From Rhododendron vialii (lineage: Eukaryota; Streptophyta; Magnoliopsida; Ericales; Ericaceae): DNA of 64,000 nt. The position numbers were made by a program, and so were the translations under genes. The notes under the pieces are model-generated. The model made no database searches and was not told where the DNA came from. It was given only the letters and a program-made list of their open reading frames with translations. Where the stretch lies: assembly GCF_030253575.1 (NCBI RefSeq), contig NC_080560.1, forward strand, positions 12,500,001 to 12,564,000, given 5' to 3'. Below are positions 1 to 11,626 of this stretch, piece after piece (within the stretch, counting starts at the first letter, position 1; every line of letters starts with the position of its first letter).

Positions 1-17
1 TATTTTTTAGAGAATTG

Positions 18-126
18 ATTTTGCCACTCCCCTTTACTCTAATGGCACTCCACTTCTCTCACAAAACAAATCACCTAATAAGGAGACAAAGGGGAATGCC
101 GTTAGAGAAAAGGGGACTGGCAAAAT
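18..126. repeat. Short foldback MITE
   Basis: The stretch 18-53 (ATTTTGCCACTCCCC...) is the imperfect reverse complement of 91-126, with a ~37-base loop, so the whole unit folds on itself. This is the form of a miniature inverted-repeat element. A related 'CCACTCCC' foldback lies in the intron of UGT-3 (37813-37934). No target-site duplication was identified. Confidence 0.6.
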
Positions 127-866
127 TACTATCCATTTTTAATACATAAATAGTATAAAAAATTAAAAAGAGAAAAAATGAACATTTTAATTGGTGTTAA
201 ATAAAATACATAGTATTGTTGGTGTAGTTATGAAAAAAAAAGTTAATAGCTAAATAAAAAATATGCACTATTTATAGGGTAATTTATCTATTTATTGGTG
301 TGCATGCTCTTAAAAAATTGCCGGAGTTAAAGGGGTAATTTATCATTCTGATTAATTTATTAAAAAAACGAATTAAACCATGGTAACATTTGAGAGGACA
401 TTTTTTTAGAGTGTTGCTACAGGGACCGAATTGGGGACCGAATTCGGACCGACGGCCGCCGGCGGGCCGTCTCCGGCCACCGGACGGCCGATCCGAGCCG
501 TCCAAAAATTCTAAAAAAAAAAACCGAGGGGCCTCACGCGGGAATCAACGTCATCCGAGGTGTGTAGGGTGCTTGATCGGAGCACCCCTTTTCGTGTATA
601 TATGTATAGCATTTTTGATTTTTTTAATACAAAGATAATCAGCTGGCTGTGAGGTGACGGAAAGTGTATTCGGTGGCTGCAAATTTCTTATTCACAGGAG
701 TTGTGAATAAGTTTTTCTCCCACTAATCATTCTAGAACATATGAGATAAGAAATTAAGCCTACTTTTGTATACTGCCAGCAAAGCCATGACATCAATTGC
801 CAGAAAGACCCCTAGTCCAATGGCAAAGACCCCAATTTTCTTCTGATCTACAATTTCTTGGACGTC
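127..866. other. UGT-1 upstream region: Tourist-like remnant and promoter
   Basis: Bases 185-309 resemble the right half of the Tourist-like MITE at 26842-27229 and end in GCATGCTC followed by TTA, as a Tourist terminus would. Bases 420-600 are a GC-rich patch with no recognisable gene. Bases 770-866 align with the upstream region of UGT-3 (35908-36042), both containing GCCAGCAAAGC-ATGACATCA, so this is the ancestral UGT promoter. I see no protein-coding gene here. Confidence 0.5.
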
Positions 867-874
867 TATAAGTT
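867..874 (+). promoter_or_regulatory. TATA-like box of UGT-1
   Basis: TATAAGTT in the context GGACGTCTATAAGTTA, 93 bp before the ATG at 967. The same context (GGACGTTTATAAATTA) precedes UGT-3 by 73 bp and occurs, displaced, upstream of UGT-2. Conservation across the three copies supports it as the core promoter. Confidence 0.6.
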
Positions 875-966
875 AACCATTCAAACAAAAGTACCCTCAC
901 TCCATCTCATCAAAGAACAACAATAACACTCGTCCCAGTTGGAGTATAATAAACACCGTGATCGAA

Positions 967-3900
967 ATGAAGAAGGCGGCGGCGGCGGAGCTGGTGTTTA
1001 TCCCTGCCCCTGGGATGGGTCACCTGGTGTCCACGGTGGAGATGGCCAAGCAACTCATCTGCCGAGACCACCGTCTGTCAATCACGGTCCTCATAATGAA
1101 AACCCCATTTGATAAATTAAAAGTCATCTCAACCACCCAATCGCTGTTACAAAAGGCGGCGGAGGATAGGTTAAAGTTCGTCCACCTCGCCCAAGACGAC
1201 GGGGCGGCGGTCGCGGAGCTCCGGTCCAAGAGCCCCGGCTACTTCATGTGGGAGTTTGTCAACATGAATAAGCAGCACGTGAGAGATCACGTAACAAAGA
1301 TGATGAACTCGACCGGGTCGAGTCCACTCGCCGGGTTCGTCGTCGACATGTTCTGCACCCCGATGATGGACGTGGCGGCCGAGTTCGGGCTCCCCACCTA
1401 CGCTTTCTTCACCTCCAGCTATGCCTTTCTCGGCTTCTTGCTCCACCTCGATACCCTAACCCAGGACAGCAACTGGGACGTTACTGAGTTGAAGGACTCG
1501 GACGCCGAGTTGGAAGTACCGGTTTTTGTGAACCCAGTGCCGGCAAAGGCGTTGCCTTCTATAGTGCTGCACAAGGAAGGGGGGTCCACATTTATGTTGG
1601 GTGTTGCCAAGAGGTTGAGAGAAACAAAGGGCATTATGGTCAATACATTTGAAGAGCTGGAATCCTATGCGGTCAAGCGCCTCGCCAACGATGATATGGT
1701 CCCGCCGATCTACCCGGTGGGACCCGTACTCCACCTCGTGAAGGACGAAAAAGAGGAGGAGGAGGAGGTGATCCAGATCATGAAGTGGTTGGATGATCAG
1801 CCTCCGTCGTCGGTGGTGTTCTTGTGCTTCGGGAGCATGGGAAGCTTCGACGGCGAACAGGTAAATTCACTACAAGAAAATCGTTCTATAACAACGGTCG
1901 AAAGTGTCGCCAAAAAATCCAAAAACCGTTGGTAGAGACCTGTTTAGGCTATACCAACGGTTCGAGAACCGTTGGCCAAACCGTTGCAATATATCCGTTG
2001 CTGTAGAGCTATAGCAACGGTTTTGACGAGCGTTGGTACAGATTTTTTTTTACTAACGGTTCATAAAACCGTTGCTAAAGGCAATTTTCATTTTTATTAT
2101 TATTTTTACTAACGGTCCATATAACCGTTGCTAATGGCAATTTTTATTTTTTTAAAAGGCAACCACTGTGTGACGTGGCAGCCAACGTGGCACCCCGCGT
2201 GGGGCCGCCCTGGCGCCCGCGTGTCAGCCTGCGTGGCAGGCGAAATAATCTTGTTCCTCCTGAGAATCGAACCGCCGACCTCGCGTATGTGCGCGCGCGC
2301 GCGAACCAATTGGGCTAGCCCATAACTTGTGTAAAATCATACACCTTTTAATATTTATACTATACTAACCGGATTTTTTTAATCTTTTTTTTTAAATCCT
2401 GTTTATATTATACAAACACTTACTAATATCATTTTTTTCATTAGGTTCAATAATTACCTTTTAAAATTGGTATAAATAGGGGTGTTCAAGAAAACCGTCC
2501 GAACCGTAAAACCGATCCGATCTGGACCGAACCATCCTATTTGGTCCGGTTCTGCAGTTCTGTGATCAGGTTATGGTTCCAAAAAAATAAGAACCGTTAA
2601 TTTTGGTTCAGTTACTGGTTTTCAATTAAAGAACCGTGGTTAGAATTAGACCGGACCGTTTAAAACTAATATATATAATTATATAAAAATAAATATATGT
2701 GTAGAGATTGGTCTACTTTTTGAACATGGAAAAAGTTAGTACTGCTGATTTAAGTGATGTTTTGGACATTGGAGCTGCTGTTCTTTACTTCAAGACTTGC
2801 TACTATATTTTATAGTTTATGATATAGGTTAATTTTAGTCTTAAATATAATTGGTCATTAATGTTTTATGTCGCTGAACTTAATTATTCCATAAGTGGTT
2901 TTGACTACTTTATTGGTGGTTTTCATCAATGTTTTTCGGTCGAGTGTCAAGTATTTCGTGAATCATATTGGGTTTTGATTCTTAATAAAAAGTCTATTAT
3001 TATTTTATGAGTTATTTGATATTTTAAATTTTAAGAGTTTATGTTTTGTGAATAAGTGTTTGGATGCTAATTGGATAGAACTGGAGCTGAATTAAAACGG
3101 GACCAATTTTTCGGTTCGGTTCTGGTTAGGTTCCAAGCATATATTGGTTAGGTTTTGGTTCTCAATTTCCTAGAACCGTTGGAAATGGTCCGGTTAGTGA
3201 TTTTCTAGAGAACCGGACCAATCCGGACCGTATACACCCCTAGGTATAAATGCACAAAGACTGTATGCATGTAATCATATATGATACTATATTTAATTAT
3301 AATTGTTTTTTTTTTGAACAGAAATTATAATTATTTAGATTGATGCAAAGTAGGATAATAATTTTGGGAGGTGTTTTATTTTGTAATATTCATTTACAAA
3401 AAATGATATCTTGTGTGAGAAAAATAGTTTCATTATTCACTCATCTTCAATTAAATTGACTTGCACCATGTACATAAAAAATAAAAATAAAAACCTCTCT
3501 GTTTTCCTAATTTATTTTCAATATTAATTTTGCCTTTTCTAAATTTTTGTTAGATTCACAATTTTTTTTTTTTGATTGGTAAGTCATTTCTATGAGATGA
3601 GTCTAAAAAATAAAATAAAAATGTAATTAAAAGCATAAAAAATCAATATGGGCAAAAAACTATCAAACAACTAACATTTGTTGTCTTTAGTGTCATCTTA
3701 TATGATATTTTTTTCAACTTCGGTCCACAATTTTATACTTTCTTTATTCTTATTAAGATGAATGATTAATCCCAAAATGAGATTAGTTTCAAAAATTACC
3801 ACAAAATGCTAAAAAAATACGTTAAATAAACAATACCGGAAAAAATACCACAACAAAAATTTAGGAAAAATAGCCCCCTAACAAAAGCAATGGTCTCGAT

Positions 3901-6900
3901 CATCATGATTGTTTCACGGTCAAAGGGCTAAAGTATGTTCAAGAATGAAGTTAATCGAGTATCGCTACACACTTATCGGACAGAAAAACTCATTTTATTA
4001 ATGAAATTGTGTATCGATAAAGAAATTTTCTAAATTTGATCGAGCCAAATTTCTACGAGAACGATTTAATCAACATGAAAAAAAAATCAACGGTCTCGAT
4101 CGTTAGTTCGGGTTTGGAAAATCGATCGCATGAAAGAAAATTGATTTTGGTGGTGTAAAATTCTACTAACGGTTAATGAAAACCGTTGCTACAGTCCAGT
4201 TTATAGTAACGGTTATTTAAAACCGTTGCTATAATCCAGCTTATAGTAACGGTTATTGAAAACCGTTGCTATAGGTTAGTTTTTACTAACGGTTAATGAA
4301 AACCGTTGCCATAGTGTTGTAATCTACTAACGGTCACACGAAAACCGTTGCTATAGTCCTGTTTCTAGTATCGTTTTGTAAACCATTACTATACACCATC
4401 TATAGCGACGGTTTTTTCAACCGTTGCGGAAAAACCGTTGGGAGATCCTGAATTTCTTGTAGTGATTGAAGCATAACTTGACCATTTATAAAAGCGGGGT
4501 TCAAATGGAAAATTATTATGTCTTTGTGGCAACACCACGCGCGTAGTTTCCTAAAAAATTTCTTCGGCACATATTTGTGTGATTTTCATCACAATGTGTA
4601 TGAAGCACACACAAATATGAGGTAGAAAATAATTTAGGTACCGCCACGTCGTGCCTAAGAGTATGGAATAATTATTACTCTTTTAAAATAGAAAACACAA
4701 TGTAATACTCATACATGATCACGTAAACCTTACAATTCTTATGTATATATATATATACACAATCTCGTGTTCTTCTCATAACTAGTAAGTAGCAATAGTT
4801 ATCTTATAGACTTTTTTTTTTATTTCTTTAAAATAGATGTGATTCGAGCCCTGTTGAGTATAAATTATGTGTCCCCCAATGATTTGGAACCAGCCAAATT
4901 CTAAGAAAAGTAATACATACTCCCTCCATCATTCCTAAATGAGAGTCATTTTTTAACATGCGTGTTGCTAGAGGTGTCAAACGGGTCGTGCCGTCCCGGC
5001 TTGGCCCATTTAGCTTCATGCCAAATGTGTTTCTTGTCATGCCGTATTGGCCCATTTACTTAATCATGCCCTTGTCGTGCCATTTTTTAATCGCGTCATG
5101 TCGGCCCATATACTTAATGATGTCATGTCATGCCGTGTCATTTTTCAATTGTGTTATGTTGTGCCGGCCAGTTTACTTAATTATGTCATGTCGTGCCGTG
5201 CCGTTTTTTAATCGTGTCGTGCCGCGCCCATGCCGGCACATCGCCAACCGATTTTCATCCTAAAAAAATCTTCCCAAAAAACACACATTCCTAATTGTAT
5301 AAAAAATTTAAAAGCTTGTTTTGGTTAAATTTCAAAGTTAATGGGTGTTTGGGAGCCTACTTTTTGGCTTTTCATTTTCAACTTTTTGTCTTTTTGGCTT
5401 TTGGGATTATGATCAAAATGTATTTTGTATTTGGTAGAGCGTTTGACTGACATGTGCAGAATGCATTTTGCAGCAGGAGTAATGTTTAGGAGATATGGAA
5501 TGAAAATGAATTATGAATTGGTTTTTTACTATGTTGCCCCCGGTTATTAATAATTGTGTATAGTGTATATAAATAATGTTTTAATCAATTTCCGAAATTG
5601 CTTATGTACATGAATTAAAAGTGTCCCCCTTTTTATGGTGTGAATGTGAAGGAAAATCACAGTTGAAAGGATAATGTTCAAAAACTACGGCTTTGTGGAA
5701 ATAATCCCAAAAGGGAGAGGATAGATAAGTCTTTTTGGCATGGTAGGAGAAGAGAACGGGAAAATGAAAATTGGAAAAGCTCCTCCAAAGCTCTTTCTAC
5801 ATTTTGCTCTAGAAACCTGAAAATGGAAAACCCATTTCCGGAAAACCCATTTTCCCTCCTCCTGCCAAAAAGCCAAAACTCAAAAAGGAGAAGTGGAAAA
5901 TGGAAAAAGTGGGGATCCAAACACCCCCTTAATATGCTTTGTTTACTATTTTTACCTTATATTAGCCACATAACGATTCAACTTATTTAATACTATAGCG
6001 CGTCAATTTGTTTTTACCTTAATTATTGACATAGCGAGTTAATTTATTTAACAAATTTAAAATTAGTATTTATTTTTTGGTGCCCCGGGCCCAACTAGAA
6101 CCATGTTGTGTCGTGTCGTGCTCGGCCCACTTCCCTGTCGTGCTTGTCTGGCTCACTTTAGTGTCGTGCTCGCCCACTTCTGTGTCCATGCCATGCCATG
6201 CCCGTGTCAGGCCCATCTAAAACCATGCCTGTGTCATGCACACATTTGACACCTCTACGTGTCAATTAGCAAATCACCTATATCTTACAATTTATTTTAT
6301 TTTAAATAATTTTAAAAATTTTGTGTAATAGAACTAGTTGAATTTATCAAAGAAGATCCATACCGCATGTATAACTTTTGTAAATTTAAAAATAAATAAT
6401 GTTAGTACTGTTTTTGGAAGTTTAATAATAGTGAAAGTGGACTCTAATTTAAAAAGGGGGTGCTAGCTATATAGTATGTCAAAGCAAAGGATAGTGTTAA
6501 TTTTAAACAATGATTCCTTTTTTTTCCTTTAAACAAAGACCCATTCAAGTCTATCTTGAATTTCCAACCTACACTTTACTTTTCCAACTACAAATCTGGC
6601 ACAAAAAAGAATTTCAGTTTTGATAAATAACATCAAGAAAAACTCTTGTTCTGCCATTACAGGTGAGGGAGATAGCAGAGGCCCTAGAGCAAAGCAAGCA
6701 TCGATTCTTGTGGTCTATCCGGCAGCCTCCGCCAAAGGGCAAAGTAGAGATGCCGAGTGAGTACCAAGACTTGAACCAAGTGCTACCAGAAGGATTCCTG
6801 GAACGTACAGCAGGGATTGGGAAAGTTATCGGTTGGGCGCCACAGGTGGCAGTGTTGTCCCACAAGGCTGTAGGAGGGTTTGTGTCACACTGCGGATGGA

Positions 6901-7262
6901 ACTCTACGTTGGAGAGCTTGTGGTGCGGTGTGCCGGTGGCCACATGGCCGATGTATGCCGAACAACAAATGAATGCGTTTCAGCTGGTAAGGGAATTGGG
7001 ATTGGCCGTTGACATAAAGTTGGACTACAAGAGAGATATGAAGTATGATAGTATTGAGCCTAAGTTAGTGACAGCAGATGAGATAGAGAATGGGATACGA
7101 AGATTGATGGAGAATGGGGATAAAAGTAGTACTGAAGGAATCAAGCAAAAGGTGAAGGAAATGACCGAAAAGAGCAAGATTGCCATAAAGGAAGGAGGGT
7201 CGTCGTATAATTCTATTCAACACTTTATTGAGGATGTCATTATTAACGTACACTCCCCATAG
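967..7262 (+). CDS. UDP-glycosyltransferase, UGT71-like (UGT-1), two exons
   Basis: Exon 1 is 967-1860 and exon 2 is 6663-7262, separated by a 4,802-bp phase-0 intron (donor GTAAAT, acceptor CAG). The product is 497 aa, a normal length for plant family-1 glycosyltransferases. These cytosolic GT-B enzymes move glucose from UDP-glucose to hydroxyls of phenolics or other small acceptors. The catalytic His is H19 in the PGMGH motif and the partner Asp is about D127 in VVDMFC. The 44-residue PSPG sugar-donor box spans about 356-399 (WAPQ...HCGWNS...AEQ), ending in the Gln typical of glucosyltransferases. The upstream in-frame GTG at 958 is not a eukaryotic start, so ATG 967 is chosen. The N-terminal and PSPG sequence resembles group E, UGT71; the acceptor cannot be read from sequence. 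The frame is intact, but the intron is heavily loaded with transposons, including one starting 7 bp after the donor. Confidence 0.93.
2253..2330 (-). other. tRNA-like module in CACTA element 1
   Basis: Read on the minus strand there is an A-box-like TAGCCCAATTGG, a (CG)n tract, then a B-box-like GGTTCGATTCT followed by CAGGAGGAACA. The same module sits in the other two related CACTA elements at 15700-15770 and 33360-33430. In this copy the T-stem pairing is damaged (GGCGG against CTCAG). It is not a functional tRNA gene: the acceptor stem does not pair and the anticodon arm is replaced by a CG repeat. Confidence 0.55.
2477..3242. mobile_element. Non-autonomous hAT-type MITE nested in CACTA element 1
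   Basis: The termini are TAGGGGTGT and ACACCCCTA, and the 8-bp target-site duplication GGTATAAA is perfect (2469-2476 and 3243-3250). Both features are diagnostic of hAT insertions. The 766-bp body is rich in GGTTCGGTT/GAACCG repeats near both ends and contains no ORF. Confidence 0.88.
4160..4445. repeat. Subterminal AACGGTT hairpin array
   Basis: Five to six tandem units of ~48 bp each read AACGGTT-(4-6 nt)-AACCGTT followed by GCTATAG or similar, so each unit is a small hairpin and the motif appears in both orientations. Equivalent motifs occur near both ends of the elements at 15392-18102 and 32742-33717. In known CACTA elements the subterminal repeats are transposase-binding sites; that role is inferred here. 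Confidence 0.7.
4969..6257. mobile_element. hAT-like element in UGT-1 intron
   Basis: The left end TAGAGGTGTCAAACG and the right end TTTGACACCTCTA form a 13-bp inverted repeat. Flanks CGTGTTGC (4961-4968) and CGTGTCAA (6258-6265) agree at the first five of eight positions, a worn target-site duplication. The interior is rich in GTCGTGCC repeats and contains a nested Tourist-like MITE. It has landed in a sequence starting near 4919 (TACTCCCTCC) that looks like a Stowaway-type MITE end. Confidence 0.72.
5341..5928. mobile_element. Tourist-like MITE nested in the hAT-like element
   Basis: The ends GGGTGTTTGG and CCAAACACCC are inverted repeats and the unit is flanked by TTA (5338-5340 and 5929-5931), as for PIF/Harbinger MITEs. 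The 588-bp body has partly complementary halves (pyrimidine-rich left, purine-rich right). ORFs inside it are products of this low-complexity sequence. Confidence 0.75.
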
Positions 7263-8488
7263 TTAATGCCATGCCCCGTATTTTCCTTCAGTGAAAATGT
7301 TATTGGGTGTAACATTTGGTTTATTATTTTGGTATTAATTTTAATGTAGGTATTTAATACTTTTATATGCAAGTTTTAAAAAAAAAAAGAAGAAGAAGAA
7401 GGAAAGATTGAGATGGTGTGTATGTCAGAGAACTACTAGATTAATGAGTTTTATGGTTGTCATAAAAAGTGTAGTTCGAAATTTAAGATGACGAGAGATG
7501 TAGTGTAAATTGGTTGAGGGTAGAGGGGGTGAGTAATTTAGGCCTTGTTTCCACCATATTATATTTCTCTAAAATTTATTAGCTTTAGTTAAGGTTTTTT
7601 TTTCACTAAACTAAAACACTTACACGTTTTCTTCCTCCGAGGCCCAAAGTATAAAAAATTGTCTACATATAGTTTAGTGAAAGCAATTTGACTCAAAATA
7701 GTGATCCACAACTTCTAGCTTAACTAAAATGCCACAAGTGTATTGAGAAGTGTGTGCGCTTGTGTTGGATGCAGATATAAGAATGTGGAAGTTACATGAT
7801 AAAATTAAAGCGTAATGAGATGGCGTATTTGATTTTCTTCTACCATATAGCTTTGTAATTGTATACCGCATTTGGCTTAGGTCCTCCCTCTCACAAGTAG
7901 CAAAATGCAAGAATTCTATAGAAAACTCATCTGTGGAAAACTAACTAGTTGGAAACCCTGTCATTGCATGCAGTCTAACCAAGCAAGTTCGTCGTATATT
8001 CAAGGGACAATCCAGAAATTTGCATTAATTGGGGTACACAAATTGATAAGTAAATTTAATCCGTACGTTTATAATTCTTTAATTAATACTCTCTCCGTCT
8101 CTTTTTAGCAATCCTACTTCATAAATTCCACTTTTATGAAGATATCATTACTACATTCTAAAATTTAGAACTTTTCATATTTGCCCTATAAAGACATCAT
8201 TATTTAACTTTTACCCCACTAACTTTTTGTGGGGGGCTGAAACAACTTTGAACCATTTTCTTCCTTCTGTTGAACGGTGGAGGGATGGAACGGTGACCTG
8301 TGTACCTGAAAATCGAAGGGGAGTGTACCTCCGAAAAAAAGCTCCGACGAACAAGTTATATATGGAGGAAGAGTGAATTTGAACTTTTAAAAAGAGTATG
8401 AAGAAAAAGATCCCCCCACCTGGGGGGTAGTCCACTATTTATAGGCAAACCTTGGAGTGTTGAACAAGTAGGTCATGCCTTGCACGCA
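7263..8488. other. UGT-1 3' flank, no gene seen
   Basis: This holds the 3' UTR and spacer. Bases 7840-7910 align with the region downstream of UGT-3 (39960-40035): both contain TGGCTTAGG/CGGCTTAGC followed by CTCCCTCTCACAAG. A Stowaway-like terminus (TACTCTCTCCGTCTC) starts near 8088, but its partner end was not found. No coding sequence is supported. Confidence 0.5.
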
Positions 8489-8634
8489 CGTAGTACCAAG
8501 GGCGGAACCAGGAATTAAATTTACCATGGGCTAATCCAAATTACATATATATAAACCAAAAAGAGGCAAACTTATATATAAATACGTAAATGTTCAAAAA
8601 TATATAAAAGTGAAGTACAAAAAAACGTACACTA

Positions 8635-11048
8635 TTAAAGTTGTACCCTACGATGTTTCACAGAATAGAAATCATCTATTATCGAATCTGAGTCGATGTC
8701 TTGGACAAGATCTCTTTCGATGTACATAATCATAGAATCCGCTAGAAAATCATCATCCATTTTGTTGCGCAGATTAGTTTTCACATGCTTCATAGCTGAA
8801 AATGCTCTTTCCGCTGTTGCCGTGGTAACCAGAAGAGTTGCAACAAGGCGAATCAACCTTTCGATCAAATGATAGCTCTCCGACTTTTTTGTCTCAACTA
8901 ATCCTTGACATAATTCAGAAATGGTGGTCATATTCTGGAATTTCTGTTGACGAGGTACATCAAGCTTATAATGTTCCAACTGTAATATCAAATAATGTCT
9001 CTCTTGATTTGTGAAATCATCAGGATAAAATTTCTCAACAAGAGTGCAAATATGATCAACGTTGAATGATTTAAAGCCATCCTTAGGTTCTAAAGCCGAG
9101 CTAAGGACAAGGAGTTCCACTACCCCCTCGTTGAATCTGTCATTCAACTCCGCCAACTGAAAATCTATTGCGGCGTTGAATATATCAATGTGGTAATGAT
9201 GCTCAATTGTGAGGACATCCTTTTGCTGACAAGTACGACCAGTAGCTGTTTTGTAACGAGCACTCATGTCGGGCATGTCAATGTCGTACTCTGTGCAAAT
9301 TGATTTCACATGCATCATAAGAAGGTCAAAACCTTCTTCTCTCAATGTGTGAAGGAGTGTTTTTGTAGTAGAGACCAAGTCCATGGCATTTATGATGTTA
9401 AGAGATTTGTGTTGCAAGGCTCGACAAAGCAAATCAGTAATTCCCATAATTCTATGCATCAAATGCAAAATAAATATGAACTCAAATGACTTCATCGCAA
9501 GCAAAGCACCTTTAGCTTCCCCACGTATAGAGTTAGAGGATCCATTCTCAAACATCATTTCAAGAACTTTAATAGTTGCAGTAAACATATCAACCAAGCT
9601 CCAAATAGAATCAAAATTAGAGCTCCAACGAGTTTTTCCAGGTCGATGCAAAGTACCAATCTGATTAGCCCCTCTACCCGTCTCACGTTCACCGGTATTT
9701 AACATATGTTCAATTTCAATGGCTTGGGCAGATTGTAACTCAGTATGTCGTTTTGGAGAAGCATCAACAAGAGTGACAATAGAAGTCAATTTTGAAAAGA
9801 ACAACCAGATAGAGCTCTCTGTTTCAGCAGCAGCAACTAATGCTAGTTGTAGGCGGTGGGCAAAACAATGTATATAATAAGCATACGGGCAATCTTTAAG
9901 AAATAAGGCTTGTAATCCATTCCATGCACCACGCATATTGCTAGCACCATCATACCCTTGACCTCACATATTATGAATGTCCAAATTGTAACGAGTGAGG
10001 ATATCAGATATCTCTTTCTTCAGAGTTAATGCAGTGGTGTCTTTAACATGCACAATATGAAAAAAACGCTCCCGTAAAAATCCTTGGACATCAACAAATC
10101 TCAAAACAATTACCATTTGCTCTCTATTAGATGTATCCTTTGCTTCATCTACCAGAATACAAAATTTGGCATCCCAACTTCCTCACGAATCTTGTTTCTC
10201 ACTTTGTTACCAAAAATATGCAAAATCTCCTTTTGAATCAATGGTGAGGTATACTTTGCATTTTTTGGAGCGTTTTCTAAGACAACATCCGCAATATTAT
10301 CATCCAATTTTCCCTCAAACTTTATCAATTCAATGAAATTACCTCGGTTTTTTGAATCAACAGATTCATCATGGCCTCTAAGAGCACATCCTTGCAAAGT
10401 AAGCCATCGAATACTCTCAATAGTTGCCATAAGCCGCACCCTATTTTTCTGAATGTCTTCTGAAGATTGTGCATTCATTACTTTGTCAATATGCCGACCA
10501 ACATTCATTAAATCATCACAATAATTCACAGCATTGGAATGTGGTGAATTAGGACCTCCTACATGCATCGAAAAGGCATCGAAAACAACCTTCCAATTTG
10601 TAAACCCCGCACCAGTTAATGTAGAACGGTTTGCTGTCTTCTTTTCAAAAATGAAGCATGGAAAACAAAATGCTGCATCTTTTTGTGGGGAATACTCTAA
10701 CCAAGGAAATTTGCTGAACCAAGAGGATTGAAATCGACGATATTGAATTCCAAACTTGGATCGTGGAAACTCCAGACAATTAGGTTGATATGGCCCTGCT
10801 TTAATATAAGCTCGTCTAATCTCATCATGTTGATTAACGGAATGTTCCCATATCGGAAAACGTAACCCCGGCTCCCGTACAAGAGAAGTATCATCAAATT
10901 CAACTCTTTGAATTTTAGGAGGAGGTTGCTCATCGTTAATTGAAGTATCAACATTGATCTGAGAAGGAGCATCACTTTCTGATATATTCACTCTTCGTTT
11001 GAAGAACGACATAAGAGTTTTTCCTCCCTTTTTTTGTTGTTGTTCCAT
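8635..11048 (-). pseudogene. hAT transposase (TTF-type zinc finger / DUF4371 / hAT dimerisation), broken
   Basis: The coding sequence runs from ATG 11048 down to 8635. The N-terminal part (11048-10149) opens with a short nuclear-type basic segment, then a TTF-type zinc-finger region (FPRSKFG...FCFPCF) and the start of DUF4371. The C-terminal part (9936-8635) has the RWSSNFDS block and ends with the hAT dimerisation motif (TATAERAFSAMKHVKTNLR). Two lesions break the frame: a single-base loss near 10169, where the reading frame changes and soon meets a stop, and an in-frame TGA at 9964-9966 in a conserved segment (between NM and GQGYDGA). Restored, the family length would be about 800 aa. It resembles plant 'zinc finger MYM-type 1-like' hAT transposases. 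It cannot make active transposase as read. Confidence 0.9.
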
Positions 11049-11103
11049 TATAATTTAAACCTAAAAGAGTAACATTGTAAGAACCAACAATTAAAACCAA
11101 TAT

Positions 11104-11221
11104 AAGCACATTAGCCAGTGCTCTGCATCAACTAAATCAGTAAAAAATTAAGCACACCAGCCAGTGCTCTGCATTTAACAACATAAGAGCAAATCTAAGC
11201 ACACCAGCCAGTGCTCTGCAT
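11104..11221. repeat. Three tandem copies of a ~47-bp unit near the hAT 5' end
   Basis: AGCACA-YAGCCAGTGCTCTGCAT occurs at 11104, 11151 and 11198. The repeats lie between the transposase start and the right terminus of the hAT element. Their position suits transposase binding or promoter function, which is inferred. Confidence 0.75.
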
Positions 11222-11626
11222 AATAAGTGAATACTTACAAATATTAAACGTCGCAAGTGAATGGGATGGATTTCGAGGAGAGTCAGGAGACAAATACTCT
11301 GTTCTGCTTTCGAGTTCGTCCGATTCGGAGTAATAGAGTATTCATTGCGTTGTTTCATATTTCCATGAAGTATGCTTTCCCGACCCGACCGAGTATTCAG
11401 TGTGTTGCTTCCATGAAGTCTGCTTTCGACATCACATATTTCTATATTTCAGTGCATTATTTGTTTTTATCTCGCAATTAGGTTAGGCTGTAAAAGGTGG
11501 GCTGGGCTAAATGGGTTAAAAGTTGTATGGGCTATGTTTTTTACAAATTTTTTTTTTTTGTTTTCCAAAATCCACCTGGTCTACAGCCTACTGTAGCCCA
11601 TTAACAGTACCGCCCCTGCGTAGTAC

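Larger units (their letters stand above)
1868..4464. mobile_element. Non-autonomous CACTA-like element in UGT-1 intron
   Basis: The element begins CACTACAAGAAAATCG and ends with the complement of CACTACAAGAAATTC, a 12-bp perfect terminal inverted repeat. It is flanked on both sides by ATT (1865-1867 and 4465-4467), the 3-bp target-site duplication expected of CACTA (En/Spm) transposons. Subterminal regions hold many AACGGTT/AACCGTT repeats. The interior holds a tRNA-like sequence and a nested hAT-type MITE at 2477-3242. No transposase ORF is present, so mobilisation would need a helper. Confidence 0.9.
8497..11618 (-). mobile_element. hAT transposon, transposase degenerate
   Basis: The left terminus CAAGGGCGGAAC and right terminus GTACCGCCCCTG are inverted repeats of the CAGGGGCGG type. 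The 8-bp target-site duplication CGTAGTAC is perfect (8489-8496 and 11619-11626). The 3,122-bp element carries one transposase-derived gene on the minus strand, now broken. The perfect duplication argues for a fairly recent insertion or good preservation of the site. Confidence 0.93.

Noticed and set aside
1020-1734. Long antisense frames opposite the UGT exons (also at 29430-30288 and 36110-37031)
   Set aside because: They shadow the real coding strand, made open by GC-rich third positions; no splice or domain support.
2109-2325. ORFs of 65-66 codons on both strands around the tRNA-like module
   Set aside because: They are by-products of GC-rich repeats inside the CACTA element.
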